Shown here: piece after piece, positions 32,598 through 41,136 of the stretch
Position numbering within the stretch: position 1 is the first letter of the stretch
Layout: each line of letters starts with the position of its first letter
Virus record (IMG/VR): IMGVR_UViG_3300035661_000023
Location: 33,346-97,345 of that record
Direction: 5' to 3' (one strand)
From: a virus
Length of the DNA stretch: 64,000 nucleotides
Program-made: the position numbers and the translations under genes
The notes under the pieces: model-generated
Database searches by the model: none
Told to the model about the DNA's origin: nothing
The model's input: only the letters and a program-made list of their open reading frames with translations

Positions 32598-33542
32598 TTA
32601 ATCTCCCATTTCCATTTTTACCGAATCAACACCGCCTGGAACATCAGTATATGCCGAAGTGATATCACTCGGGTCACTAAGTTTAACCAGTTTCAATTTA
32701 GTGGGATATTCTTTTGGCCAATTTGCACCAGGTTTAAGTTTGAGCTTATTGAATTTCTGGAATCTGGAATAATCAACATGATGGTGCCAGCGTGAGTGCT
32801 TCTGTGTCACAACACACACATCTGGGTGTGCCTTAGCAAGTGATGCAGCAAATGCATAGCGATTATCAAATCCTGCCTACCCAACTTTGTACACTGTATC
32901 CGTATTTCCCCCTTTTAGTATCATAGTAGGGGCCTTTCCAGCCAAAAAACTATTCAAGAGAATAGTACAATATCCTTCTTTCATAATTTGAAGAGAAAGA
33001 TCTGTGTCCTCATTGAATGGTGCTGGCTTGCCATCCCACTCTAGAATCCTCCATCTGGGGGTTATTCTTGTGTCTAAAAGAATACAAGAATAAACTCGAG
33101 TATTATAATATGCGGGTTCTTTAGCTACAAATGAAGGAGCGAAGAAATGATAGTTGAGACCTGACATTCCTACATTTTCAAATCTGTCTGTATAATCTTC
33201 GCAGACTCGAAATGGCATTGCCGACTTGACCCGCAATTTTGTGTTATTATGTAGACGATAGAAATACCGCAAGTTATCATCTAAACACCAGTATCTATTG
33301 TGACCCTCTGATTTGGCGTGTTCCCATGCCCAATTCCTAGCGGGAATTGACCCAAGACCTAGATTACTGAATGGGAGAACAAGAATTTTCTTTGGATCAA
33401 TGACAGCAGCATATTGATCATATTCCTGTGGTTCTACTACCATTCTATAGTTCACACCCATTTCTTCTAGAGAACGGGAAGTCATTCTAGACTCCCATCG
33501 ACCTTTGCTTGGCACATATATCGGGTACTTAGGTTGTTTCAT
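32598..33542 (-). CDS. TET-associated-type glycosyltransferase (TAGT/GREB1-like)
   Basis: 314 residues with one TAG (32877-32879). Starts PKYPIYVPSKGRWESRMTSR, the diagnostic start of this glycosyltransferase family, with a metal motif (RYWCLDDNLR, D-D) and a second acidic site (FNEDTDLSLQ). Members in phages are proposed to add sugars to hydroxymethylated bases in DNA. The adjoining UDP-sugar genes could supply a pentosyl or uronosyl donor. DNA as acceptor is inferred, not seen. Confidence 0.78.
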
Positions 33543-33610
33543 CCGTATCCTTTCATAATAAGTTCAATTATAACACATCATGAGTATGTAGAAAGGTAGA
33601 TCAATCTCTC

Positions 33611-33931
33611 TCATTCTGTTTGAAAATAACTCCGAGCACCAGACACAGATGGTTCAATAAATTTGGTACCCATCCCAGCCAGATATTTTCTTACAAATGA
33701 TTCTGTGAAGAATTTTTTTCCGGTTGGGTAATACATTGTGATCACATTCAACTCATCTTTTAGAAAGACACAATAAAAAACTGCTTCGATACCTGAGATC
33801 TGAACTAAATTCATGAATGTGTCAAATCTTTTGTCATCCAGTATATTTCCTGATTTGTCGAGTACTAATTTCTCTCTGGCAGACACAGAGAGAACAATAT
33901 TGTATTTTGATTCTATTTTAGGATATTTCAT
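33611..33931 (-). CDS. Hypothetical protein
   Basis: 106 residues from ATG 33931, chosen because a TTATAATG -10 element lies at about 33951-33956. Contains YNIVLSVSAREKLVLDKSGN and ITMYYPTGKKFFTESFVRKY. Not recognised. In-line with the modification genes. Confidence 0.6.
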   Translation of the reverse strand: MKYPKIESKYNIVLSVSAREKLVLDKSGNILDDKRFDTFMNLVQISGIEAVFYCVFLKDELNVITMYYPTGKKFFTESFVRKYLAGMGTKFIEPSVSGARSYFQTE

Positions 33932-33987
33932 ATTTTCTTTCATGAGATTCATTATAACATAGTACAACCGCTGTAGAATAGAACAAA

Positions 33988-34977
33988 TCAGAAGAAGTCA
34001 AGTTCTTGTTCTTTGTTGTAGTTGTTCATTCTACTAAACTGGTACTTCAGGTGATGCCCCCTCGCCCTTTCCAGCTTCCGATGATAGATATGTCTAGGTT
34101 CTGTATACCAGTGATCTGGGTAGCATAGAACATTTGTATGTTCTGAGAGTCTGTCTATAAATCTCAGAGTAGCTTTAGTTCTATCTTCTGCGGAACCATA
34201 GAAAAATTGACCCTTGTAACTAGTAGTTGGTGTCAATTTTCTATCTTCACCTACAACTGGCACAGGAGAACATAGCCAAACTTTCTTACCGATAGAATTC
34301 AAGTATGAAATCTGCTCAAGATATCTATCTGCCAACATGTCTATAGAGTACCATGGATCAGACTGTCGAAAGATATGAAACTGTATATCTACACTCCCAA
34401 GCATGAAGTACATATTCTTGGCTTTTGTCTTACCCCAGTCTTTGAATTGATCTCTGTTTAGCGAACCATTTAGAGTTTGAGCACGTAGTTTCATAGTTGG
34501 AACTCCTGCTGGGACAGCACTATATGAGTGACTGTCGCCAATCATGATCGAATCTGTGACAAGATCTTCTGCTGTGATACAGCTAATATTAATGGCCTTT
34601 TCTTTCACAGCTTCGCAAACTTCTAATTTCACACCATGAAATGTACTATCCGTCATCGTCTGCGCTCTTTGAATGAAAGAATCCAAAGATGCTTCTGGTA
34701 TTCTCACACCGATAGAACAGAACTTAGCATTTGATGTTAAGAAGTTTTCCAGACACCTATAATTCTTTTCTGCAAGACCACCAAAAAGACTTAACGGTTG
34801 AGCCTTATCTTTATCTCCTGGATCATAGTTGTTACCGAGATAAAGATAAACCATGTCAGCACCAGCATAGTCATAAGAGACACTAGCATCAAGAACAGAT
34901 GCCCACTGCTTGCATTCAAGATAAGAATATGAATCTTCGCCTCCGATCGGAGAATGAAACCCAATTACTTTCCTCAT
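33988..34977 (-). CDS. SGNH-hydrolase-like protein
   Basis: 329 residues. DSIMIGDSHSYSAVP carries a GDS-type block I; MYFMLGSVDIQF resembles the block with a substrate-binding Gly/Asn; a late D-x-x-Y/H region (CYPDHWYTEPRHIYH) could hold the catalytic Asp-His. This suggests an SGNH esterase or an acyl/sugar-modifying enzyme. Sited beside the sugar and glycosyltransferase genes, it may modify the added sugar. Catalytic assignment is tentative. Confidence 0.55.
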   Translation of the reverse strand: MRKVIGFHSPIGGEDSYSYLECKQWASVLDASVSYDYAGADMVYLYLGNNYDPGDKDKAQPLSLFGGLAEKNYRCLENFLTSNAKFCSIGVRIPEASLDSFIQRAQTMTDSTFHGVKLEVCEAVKEKAINISCITAEDLVTDSIMIGDSHSYSAVPAGVPTMKLRAQTLNGSLNRDQFKDWGKTKAKNMYFMLGSVDIQFHIFRQSDPWYSIDMLADRYLEQISYLNSIGKKVWLCSPVPVVGEDRKLTPTTSYKGQFFYGSAEDRTKATLRFIDRLSEHTNVLCYPDHWYTEPRHIYHRKLERARGHHLKYQFSRMNNYNKEQELDFF

Positions 34978-35555
34978 TAGAACTCCAGTGCACCAATTCT
35001 ATCAGCGATACCATATTCTACAACCTGTGCTGGATTTAACCAACGATCTGACTTACCGATCAAGTTCTTGATGATCTTCTGTTTTTGCAAACCTGTACAT
35101 TTCATGTACTGATCCAAGATACGATCCTGGGTGTTCTGTAATTCACGCTGAATTTCTTTGATATCCCAGTGATTACCACCAACATCAGTTGAATATGTGT
35201 GAGACATAGAAGCACATGTACGAGTAATCACCCTATAGCCTGGGGTACCAGACATAAGAATAAGCATAGCAGCGGACACACATTGCCCCAAAGCAATTGT
35301 TTCTACTGGAATCTTACTAGCTTCCATCACTTCAATAAGAGCAAACGCTGCTTGAAGTTCACCACCCGGTGAATTGATCAAGATACGGATCTTGTCTTTC
35401 GGTTCTGATCGATATTGTTCACCAATAATTACATTGCACGCCTGGGCGACAATATCATCAGTGATATCGCCGAACAGGAGAATTGTAGTAGGCCCATCAT
35501 CTTCTACTGCATACTCTAGTTCTTGATCTTCGGCTTGAAGATCCTATTCTGCCAT
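34977..35555 (-). CDS. ClpP-like serine protease
   Basis: 192 residues with one TAG (codon 4). INSPGGELQAAFALIEVM is the ClpP oxyanion-strand motif; the catalytic Ser lies in GQCVSAAMLILMSG and His in SMSHTYSTDVGG. Phage ClpP homologues can act in prohead maturation or protein turnover. The first ~60 residues are lost if TAG is read as stop. TAATG coupling to the SGNH gene. Confidence 0.85.
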
Positions 35556-35568
35556 CTTTTTTGTCATA

Positions 35569-36084
35569 TCAAATCCTTTTCAAAATGAAAATGCCTGAAC
35601 CATATTTTGCCATCATATCGACATCTAGTTGAAAACCTAGAGAAGCTAATTTAGACATGAACAATTTATTGAGCATTAGAACCTTGTAAAAGTCACCTAT
35701 AGCTTTATAACCACCAGAGAATCTCAATCTTGAGACTCCTTCTACCCTTTTGTTTGACATGTCCATGATAACAAAGAGGACCTTACCAAAAAGATCAAAG
35801 AATTTCTGTGTAGGAATTTGTTCAGTCATCGAATAATTTTCTGGTTCGGGATCTGTCGGTCTTCCTTCTATGTGTTTACCAAACCCGACTTCAAACCATC
35901 CAGGTCTTTGTGTCTTAGTTAAAATACACAGAACTTTTTCACCAGCGATATCAAAAGCCCCATACGAACTAGTTGAGTCTTTAGAGAATATATATTCTAT
36001 CGCTCTTGGTGAGATTCCTTCTGTCAGTTCTAAAAAATCTAAAAAGGTATACCGCTGTTCATTCAATGTTATGAACTGAATCAT
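35569..36084 (-). CDS. Hypothetical protein
   Basis: 171 residues, beginning MIQFITLNEQRYTFLDFLEL. An L-T-E|G site follows at residues 20-23, reminiscent of the N-terminal tags of late-region proteins. The C-terminal half (GGYKAIGDFYKVLMLNKLFM) is helical. Function unknown. Confidence 0.6.
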   Translation of the reverse strand: MIQFITLNEQRYTFLDFLELTEGISPRAIEYIFSKDSTSSYGAFDIAGEKVLCILTKTQRPGWFEVGFGKHIEGRPTDPEPENYSMTEQIPTQKFFDLFGKVLFVIMDMSNKRVEGVSRLRFSGGYKAIGDFYKVLMLNKLFMSKLASLGFQLDVDMMAKYGSGIFILKRI

Positions 36085-36087
36085 GTG

Positions 36088-36558
36088 TCACCTATAGAAA
36101 ATATGGTTTCCGATTTCTGCTGTCTTTATTCTTTCAAATGCTCCAACATCCTTGTTATGGAAAAACAGTGCGCCTTTGGTTGGATCTTTTGTTTCACCAT
36201 TCAATATCTATACAGTCAGTGTATAGACTTCTTCTGTCATGTGTCTTGTTTTTGTTTTGACACATGCCCAAGAGAACTGGCAACTTCTACCGATTCTCTG
36301 GTTTACTACTTCGCAAATGGTAGAAGGAAACCTGTCACTTTTTGTACGATTAAGAACGACGTGAGCGACTGCCAGTTTACCTTTGTGTGATTCACCACGT
36401 GCTTCATAATGTATCGTCTTAGAAAGGCAAATCAGATCTTCCTGGGTCCAAGAAACCCTGGGGAGATCTGTATATTGATCAGTTGGGAGTGGAAGTGCTA
36501 TTAACTATAGCAATAGAATATTAGCGATGCTAATGAGCAAAATCTTTGACTTGGTCAT
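36088..36558 (-). CDS. SleB/CwlJ-type cell-wall hydrolase with signal peptide
   Basis: 156 residues with two TAG codons. N-terminal signal-like helix (SKILLISIANILLL), then the hydrolase_2 motif with catalytic Glu (IHYEARGESHKGKLAVAHVV) and a C-terminal ALFFHNKDVG segment. Cleaves peptidoglycan glycan strands. Export signal suggests secretion across the inner membrane. Broken into pieces under the standard code. A second lytic enzyme is at 38416. Confidence 0.82.
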
Positions 36559-36611
36559 TTGAGAAAACTGGATGTAAGCAGCTCTTATGAGCTATTGATA
36601 CTCCGATAATC

Positions 36612-36758
36612 TTATCTCCGGAGTAAGATGGGATTTCCTTCCACGTGGTGTGGATAGAGAAGGAACCGACCGGAAGATCTGGAGAACTTCTGGTATGTTA
36701 CCTCTTGTTGTTTTGGTGCATACTGAGACAGAGATAACTTCTTGATCTTACCCGTCAT
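36612..36758 (-). CDS. Small basic hypothetical protein
   Basis: 48 residues (MTGKIKKLSLSQYAPK start). Overlaps its upstream neighbour by ATGA. Basic, no motif. Confidence 0.4.
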   Translation of the reverse strand: MTGKIKKLSLSQYAPKQQEVTYQKFSRSSGRFLLYPHHVEGNPILLRR

Positions 36759-36856
36759 TCATCAGAGAATGGTCGAAACACCGCGATGTATATGACTACT
36801 GACATCACAAGTACACCGACTATGAAGAAGATTGCTGGGAATAATAGTTCTTGCAT
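36755..36856 (-). CDS. Small single-pass membrane protein
   Basis: 33 residues, one hydrophobic segment (LLFPAIFFIVGVLVMSVVIY). Coupled to both neighbours. Unknown. Confidence 0.5.
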   Translation of the reverse strand: MQELLFPAIFFIVGVLVMSVVIYIAVFRPFSDE

Positions 36857-36857
36857 T

Positions 36858-37034
36858 TTACCCCCTGATCATCGCTTGAACAAAATATTGAGTAGTGTCT
36901 TGAACAGTCACTGCAACACCACCCAGAGGTTTCCAACCTTCTGAGAAGGAATAATTAACTAATTCAATCAGGTGACTCAAATTATCGGTTATGATCGCAG
37001 TGTATTCCATTTCATTGACTTGTTTCGTTTCCAT
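36858..37034 (-). CDS. DUF1737-like small protein
   Basis: 58 residues. The pattern LIELVNYSFSEGWKPLGGVA matches DUF1737-type proteins. Directly follows a middle-type promoter. Function unknown. Confidence 0.65.
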   Translation of the reverse strand: METKQVNEMEYTAIITDNLSHLIELVNYSFSEGWKPLGGVAVTVQDTTQYFVQAMIRG

Positions 37035-37040
37035 GAATAT

Positions 37041-37067
37041 ATTATATCACAGAACCGAATAAAAGTC
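37041..37067 (-). promoter_or_regulatory. Middle-type promoter
   Basis: ACTTTTATTC, 10 nt, TATAAT with TG at the extended -10 position. Precedes the DUF1737-like gene. Confidence 0.75.
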
Positions 37068-37314
37068 AATTAGCCTTCAAAGAATTCCATGCGGTCATAA
37101 CAATATCTGGGCCGCCAGTCTTGATCACATCTGTATCAATATCCATCCCAACATAGATACCACAATGCTGTCCAGTTGTATCTGAGCAGTCTACCGATAT
37201 TGTTTGCATTGATCTACCGTATGGCTCGGCAGCAGCTGAGATATAGATAGAAGGTCTAGAACCACAGACCGGACAATCTTGTAGTTTCGCTTCCTCTTTT
37301 TCAAATTCATTCAT
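37066..37314 (-). CDS. Lar-like (restriction alleviation) zinc-ribbon protein
   Basis: 82 residues. CPVCGSRPSIYI and a second Cys pair (VDCSDTTGQHCG), with the C-terminal VMTAWNSL typical of Lar-family proteins. Some members lessen host restriction. Only the zinc ribbon is certain. Confidence 0.65.
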   Translation of the reverse strand: MNEFEKEEAKLQDCPVCGSRPSIYISAAAEPYGRSMQTISVDCSDTTGQHCGIYVGMDIDTDVIKTGGPDIVMTAWNSLKAN

Positions 37315-37326
37315 AGTGTGTTCACT

Positions 37327-37980
37327 TTACAGATTCACTTTGTTTCTGAGATCAATGTACTTTGGGAGCCAATCCTTTACATTCTCTTCGAATAATAACA
37401 ATCCATCATCTGGGGTGGTGATCACAATAAACAACTTCCCAACTGCCATCCCAGTTCTTTCGTACAGCATTTGCGAGTAACTAGCTGTTTGCATGAAATA
37501 AGAATGAATCTCATCTCGGCTTTTATAACGAGCAGATGTTTTCCAGTCGATCACCTTAAGCACACCTTTGTGTATTGCCACACAATCTACAGTACCAGCA
37601 GATCTAGTCTTATCCGACCACATCTGAGTCTCCAAACAGAACACCTCAGTGATATCATTCAGCACAGTCTTAACCTGATTGAACATCATCACTTCTTCCT
37701 GCTGGAACATGTTGAAGGTCTGCGGTTTGTCCTGCAACCAGTTCTCAATATTCTCGTGAATCAAAGTACCTCTGTCTGTAGCCTTCTTAGAGATCTTTGC
37801 CGCAACTTCTTCTCCAACTCTAGCCTTCCAGGTATCGATGTAAGAGTGATCACTGCCAGCGCTTAGAATCGTTGAGACCGAGGGATAAATGTTACCATCT
37901 GGTGTTCTATAGGTACGACCATTAGGTGAATCTATACGAGTGATAGGAGGTATGTTAACTAGAGACAGTTTTGGTTTCAT
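37327..37980 (-). CDS. PD-(D/E)XK exonuclease (Cas4/MGME1-like)
   Basis: 217 residues. YPSVSTILSA start region, HEN motif (GTLIHENIENWL), and the catalytic core TVDCVAIHKGVLKVIDWKTS with Asp and D-x-K. Resembles RecB-family single-strand nucleases such as MGME1. Likely role in phage recombination or host DNA degradation. Confidence 0.82.
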   Translation of the reverse strand: MKPKLSLVNIPPITRIDSPNGRTYRTPDGNIYPSVSTILSAGSDHSYIDTWKARVGEEVAAKISKKATDRGTLIHENIENWLQDKPQTFNMFQQEEVMMFNQVKTVLNDITEVFCLETQMWSDKTRSAGTVDCVAIHKGVLKVIDWKTSARYKSRDEIHSYFMQTASYSQMLYERTGMAVGKLFIVITTPDDGLLLFEENVKDWLPKYIDLRNKVNL

Positions 37981-38297
37981 AGCCCGTGCACTTGATTAAA
38001 GTCAGATAGTTCCTGAAGAGCCAATTCACTCTCTAGTAGTCTGATTTGTTCTTCTAATTCTATGATAGTAACATTTCGGCAGTCGATTGTATCGTACTTA
38101 GTCCGCGGATCAATCTCAAGCCTCTTCTCGAGTTTTTCAATTTGGTCCGTAGCTTCTTCTAAAGAGGCGGACCGAATGAGCTCCGCAAATTTTCTCAGTA
38201 ATATCTTATCTACAAAGATACAGCTACCTTCTACTTCTGGGGTTACCGAGTGTAACCCAACAGAAGCTGCTAGTTGATTTAATTCAGTGTTAGTCAT
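37977..38297 (-). CDS. Hypothetical coiled-coil protein
   Basis: 106 residues. Two helical stretches (LEEATDQIEKLEKRLEID and TIIELEEQIRLLESELAL). ATGA overlap with the exonuclease gene. First gene after a middle-type promoter. Confidence 0.6.
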   Translation of the reverse strand: MTNTELNQLAASVGLHSVTPEVEGSCIFVDKILLRKFAELIRSASLEEATDQIEKLEKRLEIDPRTKYDTIDCRNVTIIELEEQIRLLESELALQELSDFNQVHGL

Positions 38298-38389
38298 TCC
38301 ATCATCTTGTAAATTGCTGCATCAAGTTCTTCTTCACAGAAGGTATCAATGACAGTGAGAATTTGCGGTATTAATCCGTATATGAGTGT

Positions 38390-38416
38390 ATTATACCGCA
38401 ACAAGGAGTAAAAGCT
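38390..38416 (-). promoter_or_regulatory. Middle-type promoter
   Basis: GCTTTTACTC, 10 nt, TATAAT. It abuts the endolysin stop and fires toward 37977-38297. A stretch of about 90 nt leader (38298-38389) has no clear start codon. Confidence 0.65.
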
Positions 38417-39018
38417 TAACTCAGTACAGACAAAGCTCTCTCATATCGCATAACTCGATCTTCCATCCCGTTTGTACCGCCATTTACTCTTTTCTAGATA
38501 GTTGCTACATCATTCAGAAGGTGAAGCTTGTTAGTGTTCCAGAACCAGAGAGCTGACATCATTGATGTTTTAGGATCATCAGCTAATAGTTCTGGTCTGT
38601 CTAATAATACATTTTCATCGGAATAGAGAAATCCTGAACAGGCTTTATAAGAATCCTTTCCTGTAATTTGTAGAATTCCTCTTCCGCGGAATTTCCATCC
38701 ATCACCCTATGATGTATCCCCATTGCCCATGCGGTTGGCATACACTACGTTAGCGATGTCTTCTGGCTTACGAGCTAGTGCAGCGGCTGTAAGATTATCG
38801 AAGTACTTCGGGAAGATCTTTACCAGACTATCAGCAGAATAATTAAGATTCTCTTCCAAGAATTTCATATCAGCTGATTCATGACCAATCTGTGCACAGA
38901 ATTGTGCCACTTGGTCTGTAGTAGTAATAGAGAAATCCTGAAGTAGATCCATTTGTGGGACCCAAACTTCAGGATTTTTGCATGCTGGAAATATTTGTGT
39001 AAATTGTTCTAAGTTCAT
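38416..39018 (-). CDS. Endolysin, glycoside hydrolase family 19 (chitinase-like)
   Basis: 200 residues with two TAG codons. Catalytic-domain motifs: AQFCAQIGHESADMKFLEEN with the general-acid Glu, and WKFRGRGILQITGKDSYKAC. The TAG at 38707 lies between the two catalytic regions. It degrades peptidoglycan at lysis. A late promoter variant (GATAAATAG at 39052) lies 34 nt upstream, so it is a late gene inside the early half. Confidence 0.9.
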
Positions 39019-39051
39019 GATAGCTCCTTTTAGCACATAGTGCAGTAGGAA

Positions 39052-39060
39052 CTATTTATC
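39052..39060 (-). promoter_or_regulatory. Late promoter, GATAAATAG
   Basis: 34 nt upstream of the endolysin start. Confidence 0.45.
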
Positions 39061-39139
39061 TTATACGAACAATCAAAGGAATACATTATCGAATATCGGG
39101 GATGGGTTGGTCTATGCATAGTCAAACACCCACAGATAA

Positions 39140-39934
39140 TTAGTTGGAAGGTAAAAATCCTTTATTTTCACATGCCACAATAAAGTCTCGTACCAATGAA
39201 GATCTAACAATATCAGCTGGTGTAAAAATTACTTCTTGGTATGCTTTCATAGTACGAGCAACCTCGAGAAATTTCCCAAGACCAGATACATCATTTTTGC
39301 TTTTGATAAGATCATCTTGAAATTTATCTCCGCAGAAAATGATTTTTGATCGATGACCGACTCGAGTCAGCACAGTAGAAAGTTCATGCCAAGTTTGTGA
39401 TTGACATTCATCAACGATAATAATTGCATCATCGACCTAGATGCCGCGAATCGCTGTAGTAGAAATAAACCTAATATACCCCTGCTCTTTTAGACGCTCG
39501 TATGCATCCTATCTACCAAATAAAGTAGAACAGATCTCACGATAAGGCATTTCAAAGATTTCTTGTTTTGCCTCTAAATCTCCAGGCAAAAAACCCTGAT
39601 CTCTGGTCTGTACAGTCGATCTCACCACAACCACTTCTTTGAACGGATTGTCTTTTTCCAAGACTTCCTCAATAGCTTTGTACATTGCGCAAAAGCTCTT
39701 TCCAGTACCCGGACTGCCAAGCAGGAAATTGAAGTACCCACCGCCCTTATACATCTCAAAGAACTTCTCTTGATTCTCAGTTAGAGCAGAGAAGGTTTGC
39801 AGGTGATCCAACTTGATCTTCAGAGCATTCTATACTCTAGGTTGATGTGTGTGTTGATGTACTTCCTGTTCTAAATATTCATCTCGTTTAGTAGATGAAT
39901 TACTAATGCCTGCGGTTTTTCTGTTGCTAGCCAT
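39140..39934 (-). CDS. phoH: PhoH-like ATPase with three TAG codons
   Basis: 264 residues. Walker A LLGSPGTGKSFCAMYKAI, Walker B AIIIVDECQSQT, and PhoH motifs VVVRSTVQTRDQGFLPGD and IIFCGDKFQDD. TAG codons lie at about 39831, 39509 and 39437; the Walker A and B halves are separate fragments under the standard code. PhoH is common in marine T4-like phages; its RNA/phosphate role is not settled. A TATAAT at 39976-39982 may be its promoter. Confidence 0.92.
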
Positions 39935-40001
39935 TTGATTCCTTTTCGTAGAAACATTCAATTGAACACTACTAATTTATTATACCGGAATCTTGGTGAT
40001 C

Positions 40002-40250
40002 TCATCGCTCGTTAATAGGTGCCCTAGGATATGTCTTTTGAATTTTCTTGACTACTTCACCAAAGCCAGATCGAGCATCGGTATTCATAAATCGAGTACC
40101 CTCCATAGACACTGCTGGAGCTGACAACATCCAAACACCATCTGTTGCACCACATTCTGGACACTCGAATGTGTTATCTTTCTCAACAAATTTGCATACT
40201 ACTTCGAACAAGGTATCACATTCGGCGCATTTTCTGTCATATGTTGGCAT
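40002..40250 (-). CDS. FmdB-like zinc-ribbon protein
   Basis: 82 residues. Two Cys pairs (CAECDTLFE and CPECGATDG) form a zinc ribbon of the putative regulatory FmdB type. Role unknown. Confidence 0.65.
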   Translation of the reverse strand: MPTYDRKCAECDTLFEVVCKFVEKDNTFECPECGATDGVWMLSAPAVSMEGTRFMNTDARSGFGEVVKKIQKTYPRAPINER

Positions 40251-40254
40251 TAAT

Positions 40255-40530
40255 TCAATCCTTTGTTAGTTCTAAGACTTCAGTCTTTTTCATATTTAAG
40301 CTTTCCTTCGGAAGTTTCTTAAGCCATGAAACAGCAAAATCTGCAAATTTGCCTTTATTCCCATATTCTGTGATCAGATTTACTCCACTACAGCGCCAGA
40401 TCCTACCGAACTCTGAGTGGTCACCTCGAAGACAGTCTACGATTACTTCCTTGCCGATATTCAGCCCATCATTACCAAAGACACCTGATACAACTAAACA
40501 CCGATCACCTGCTTTAATAGGTTCGCTCAT
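40255..40530 (-). CDS. Hypothetical protein (small beta-barrel type)
   Basis: 91 residues. KAGDRCLVVSGVFGNDGLNI and GKEVIVDCLRG suggest an SH3-like fold known from many phages. Starts just after the tandem-repeat/pseudogene region. Confidence 0.6.
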   Translation of the reverse strand: MSEPIKAGDRCLVVSGVFGNDGLNIGKEVIVDCLRGDHSEFGRIWRCSGVNLITEYGNKGKFADFAVSWLKKLPKESLNMKKTEVLELTKD

Positions 40531-40542
40531 AGTACTTATGTT

Positions 40543-40773
40543 TCAATCTAATAGTCCTTTACAATCGAACTTCGTCACTTTGCTGCAGTGGTAGGAATAT
40601 TCCTTGCACAGAGCAACAAGCATTTCTGCGAGTTATTTGTAATTTTCTGAGCTGGCACGGCAACAGTCTGCCTATGGGTGATTTCTGTGAGTTGCTTTGT
40701 AGAGAGTAGAATCGCGGGAATCATTGAGCCTCCATTTAGTATATTTACGACCAGTAGAAGATTTCCAACAGTC
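40543..40773 (-). pseudogene. Truncated remnant of a phage HNH-neighbour-type DNA-repair-like protein
   Basis: A reading frame with no start codon shows family-like sequence (YTKWRLNDSRDSTLYKATHR, then NHP, then SENYK-stop-LAEMLVALCKEY). It resembles the C-terminal part of a conserved T4-like protein with LYKATHxNHP and NYxWL motifs. An in-frame TAA at 40633 replaces the expected Trp, and the 5' part ends against the 11-bp tandem repeats. I read it as a decayed gene. Confidence 0.55.
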
Positions 40774-40792
40774 TCAACTCCATCAGTTAGAT

Positions 40793-40900
40793 GATGTGCA
40801 ACTGATGTGCAACTGATGTGCAACTGATGTGCAACTGATGTGCAACTGATGTGCAACTGATGTGCAACTGATGTGCAACTGATGTGCAACTGATGTGCAG
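40793..40900. repeat. 11-bp tandem repeat, ten copies
   Basis: Unit GATGTGCAACT repeated ten times without visible mismatch (last copy ends GATGTGCAG). Eleven base pairs is about one helical turn, so the sites face one side of the DNA. It replaces the 5' part of the pseudogene. Confidence 0.95.
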
Positions 40901-40929
40901 ATTTTTACATTATGACTAATGCAAAATAT

Positions 40930-41136
40930 TCATTTCATCTGAAAGTCTGATTGTGACACAAGCCCTAGTGGGATAAATCTGTCGATGTATTCCTGTAATG
41001 AATCTGGCACAGGAAGATCTGTATCGGCAAAATGTGTGTATGAATGTCTTTTATATTCCTCTGAAGGTATGAATTCAAAACAGTGAACACATTGGTATTT
41101 TACCACATTTCTAGCATCAATTCCCAGATAGTTCAT
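40930..41136 (-). CDS. Small zinc-finger-like hypothetical protein
   Basis: 68 residues. VKYQCVHCFEFIPSEEYKRH has C-x-x-C and a following His, a C2H2-like or ribbon module. Overlaps the 5'-nucleotidase gene by 20 nt. Confidence 0.55.
   Translation of the reverse strand: MNYLGIDARNVVKYQCVHCFEFIPSEEYKRHSYTHFADTDLPVPDSLQEYIDRFIPLGLVSQSDFQMK

Noticed and set aside
36085-36390. Plus-strand frame of 101 codons
   Set aside because: Antisense to the SleB-type hydrolase gene that appears once TAG is read as sense.
40575-40889. 104-codon minus-strand frame reading through the tandem repeats (MHISCTSVAHQ repeats)
   Set aside because: The peptide repeat is only the translation of the 11-bp DNA repeat, and another frame of the same DNA shows real family-like sequence.
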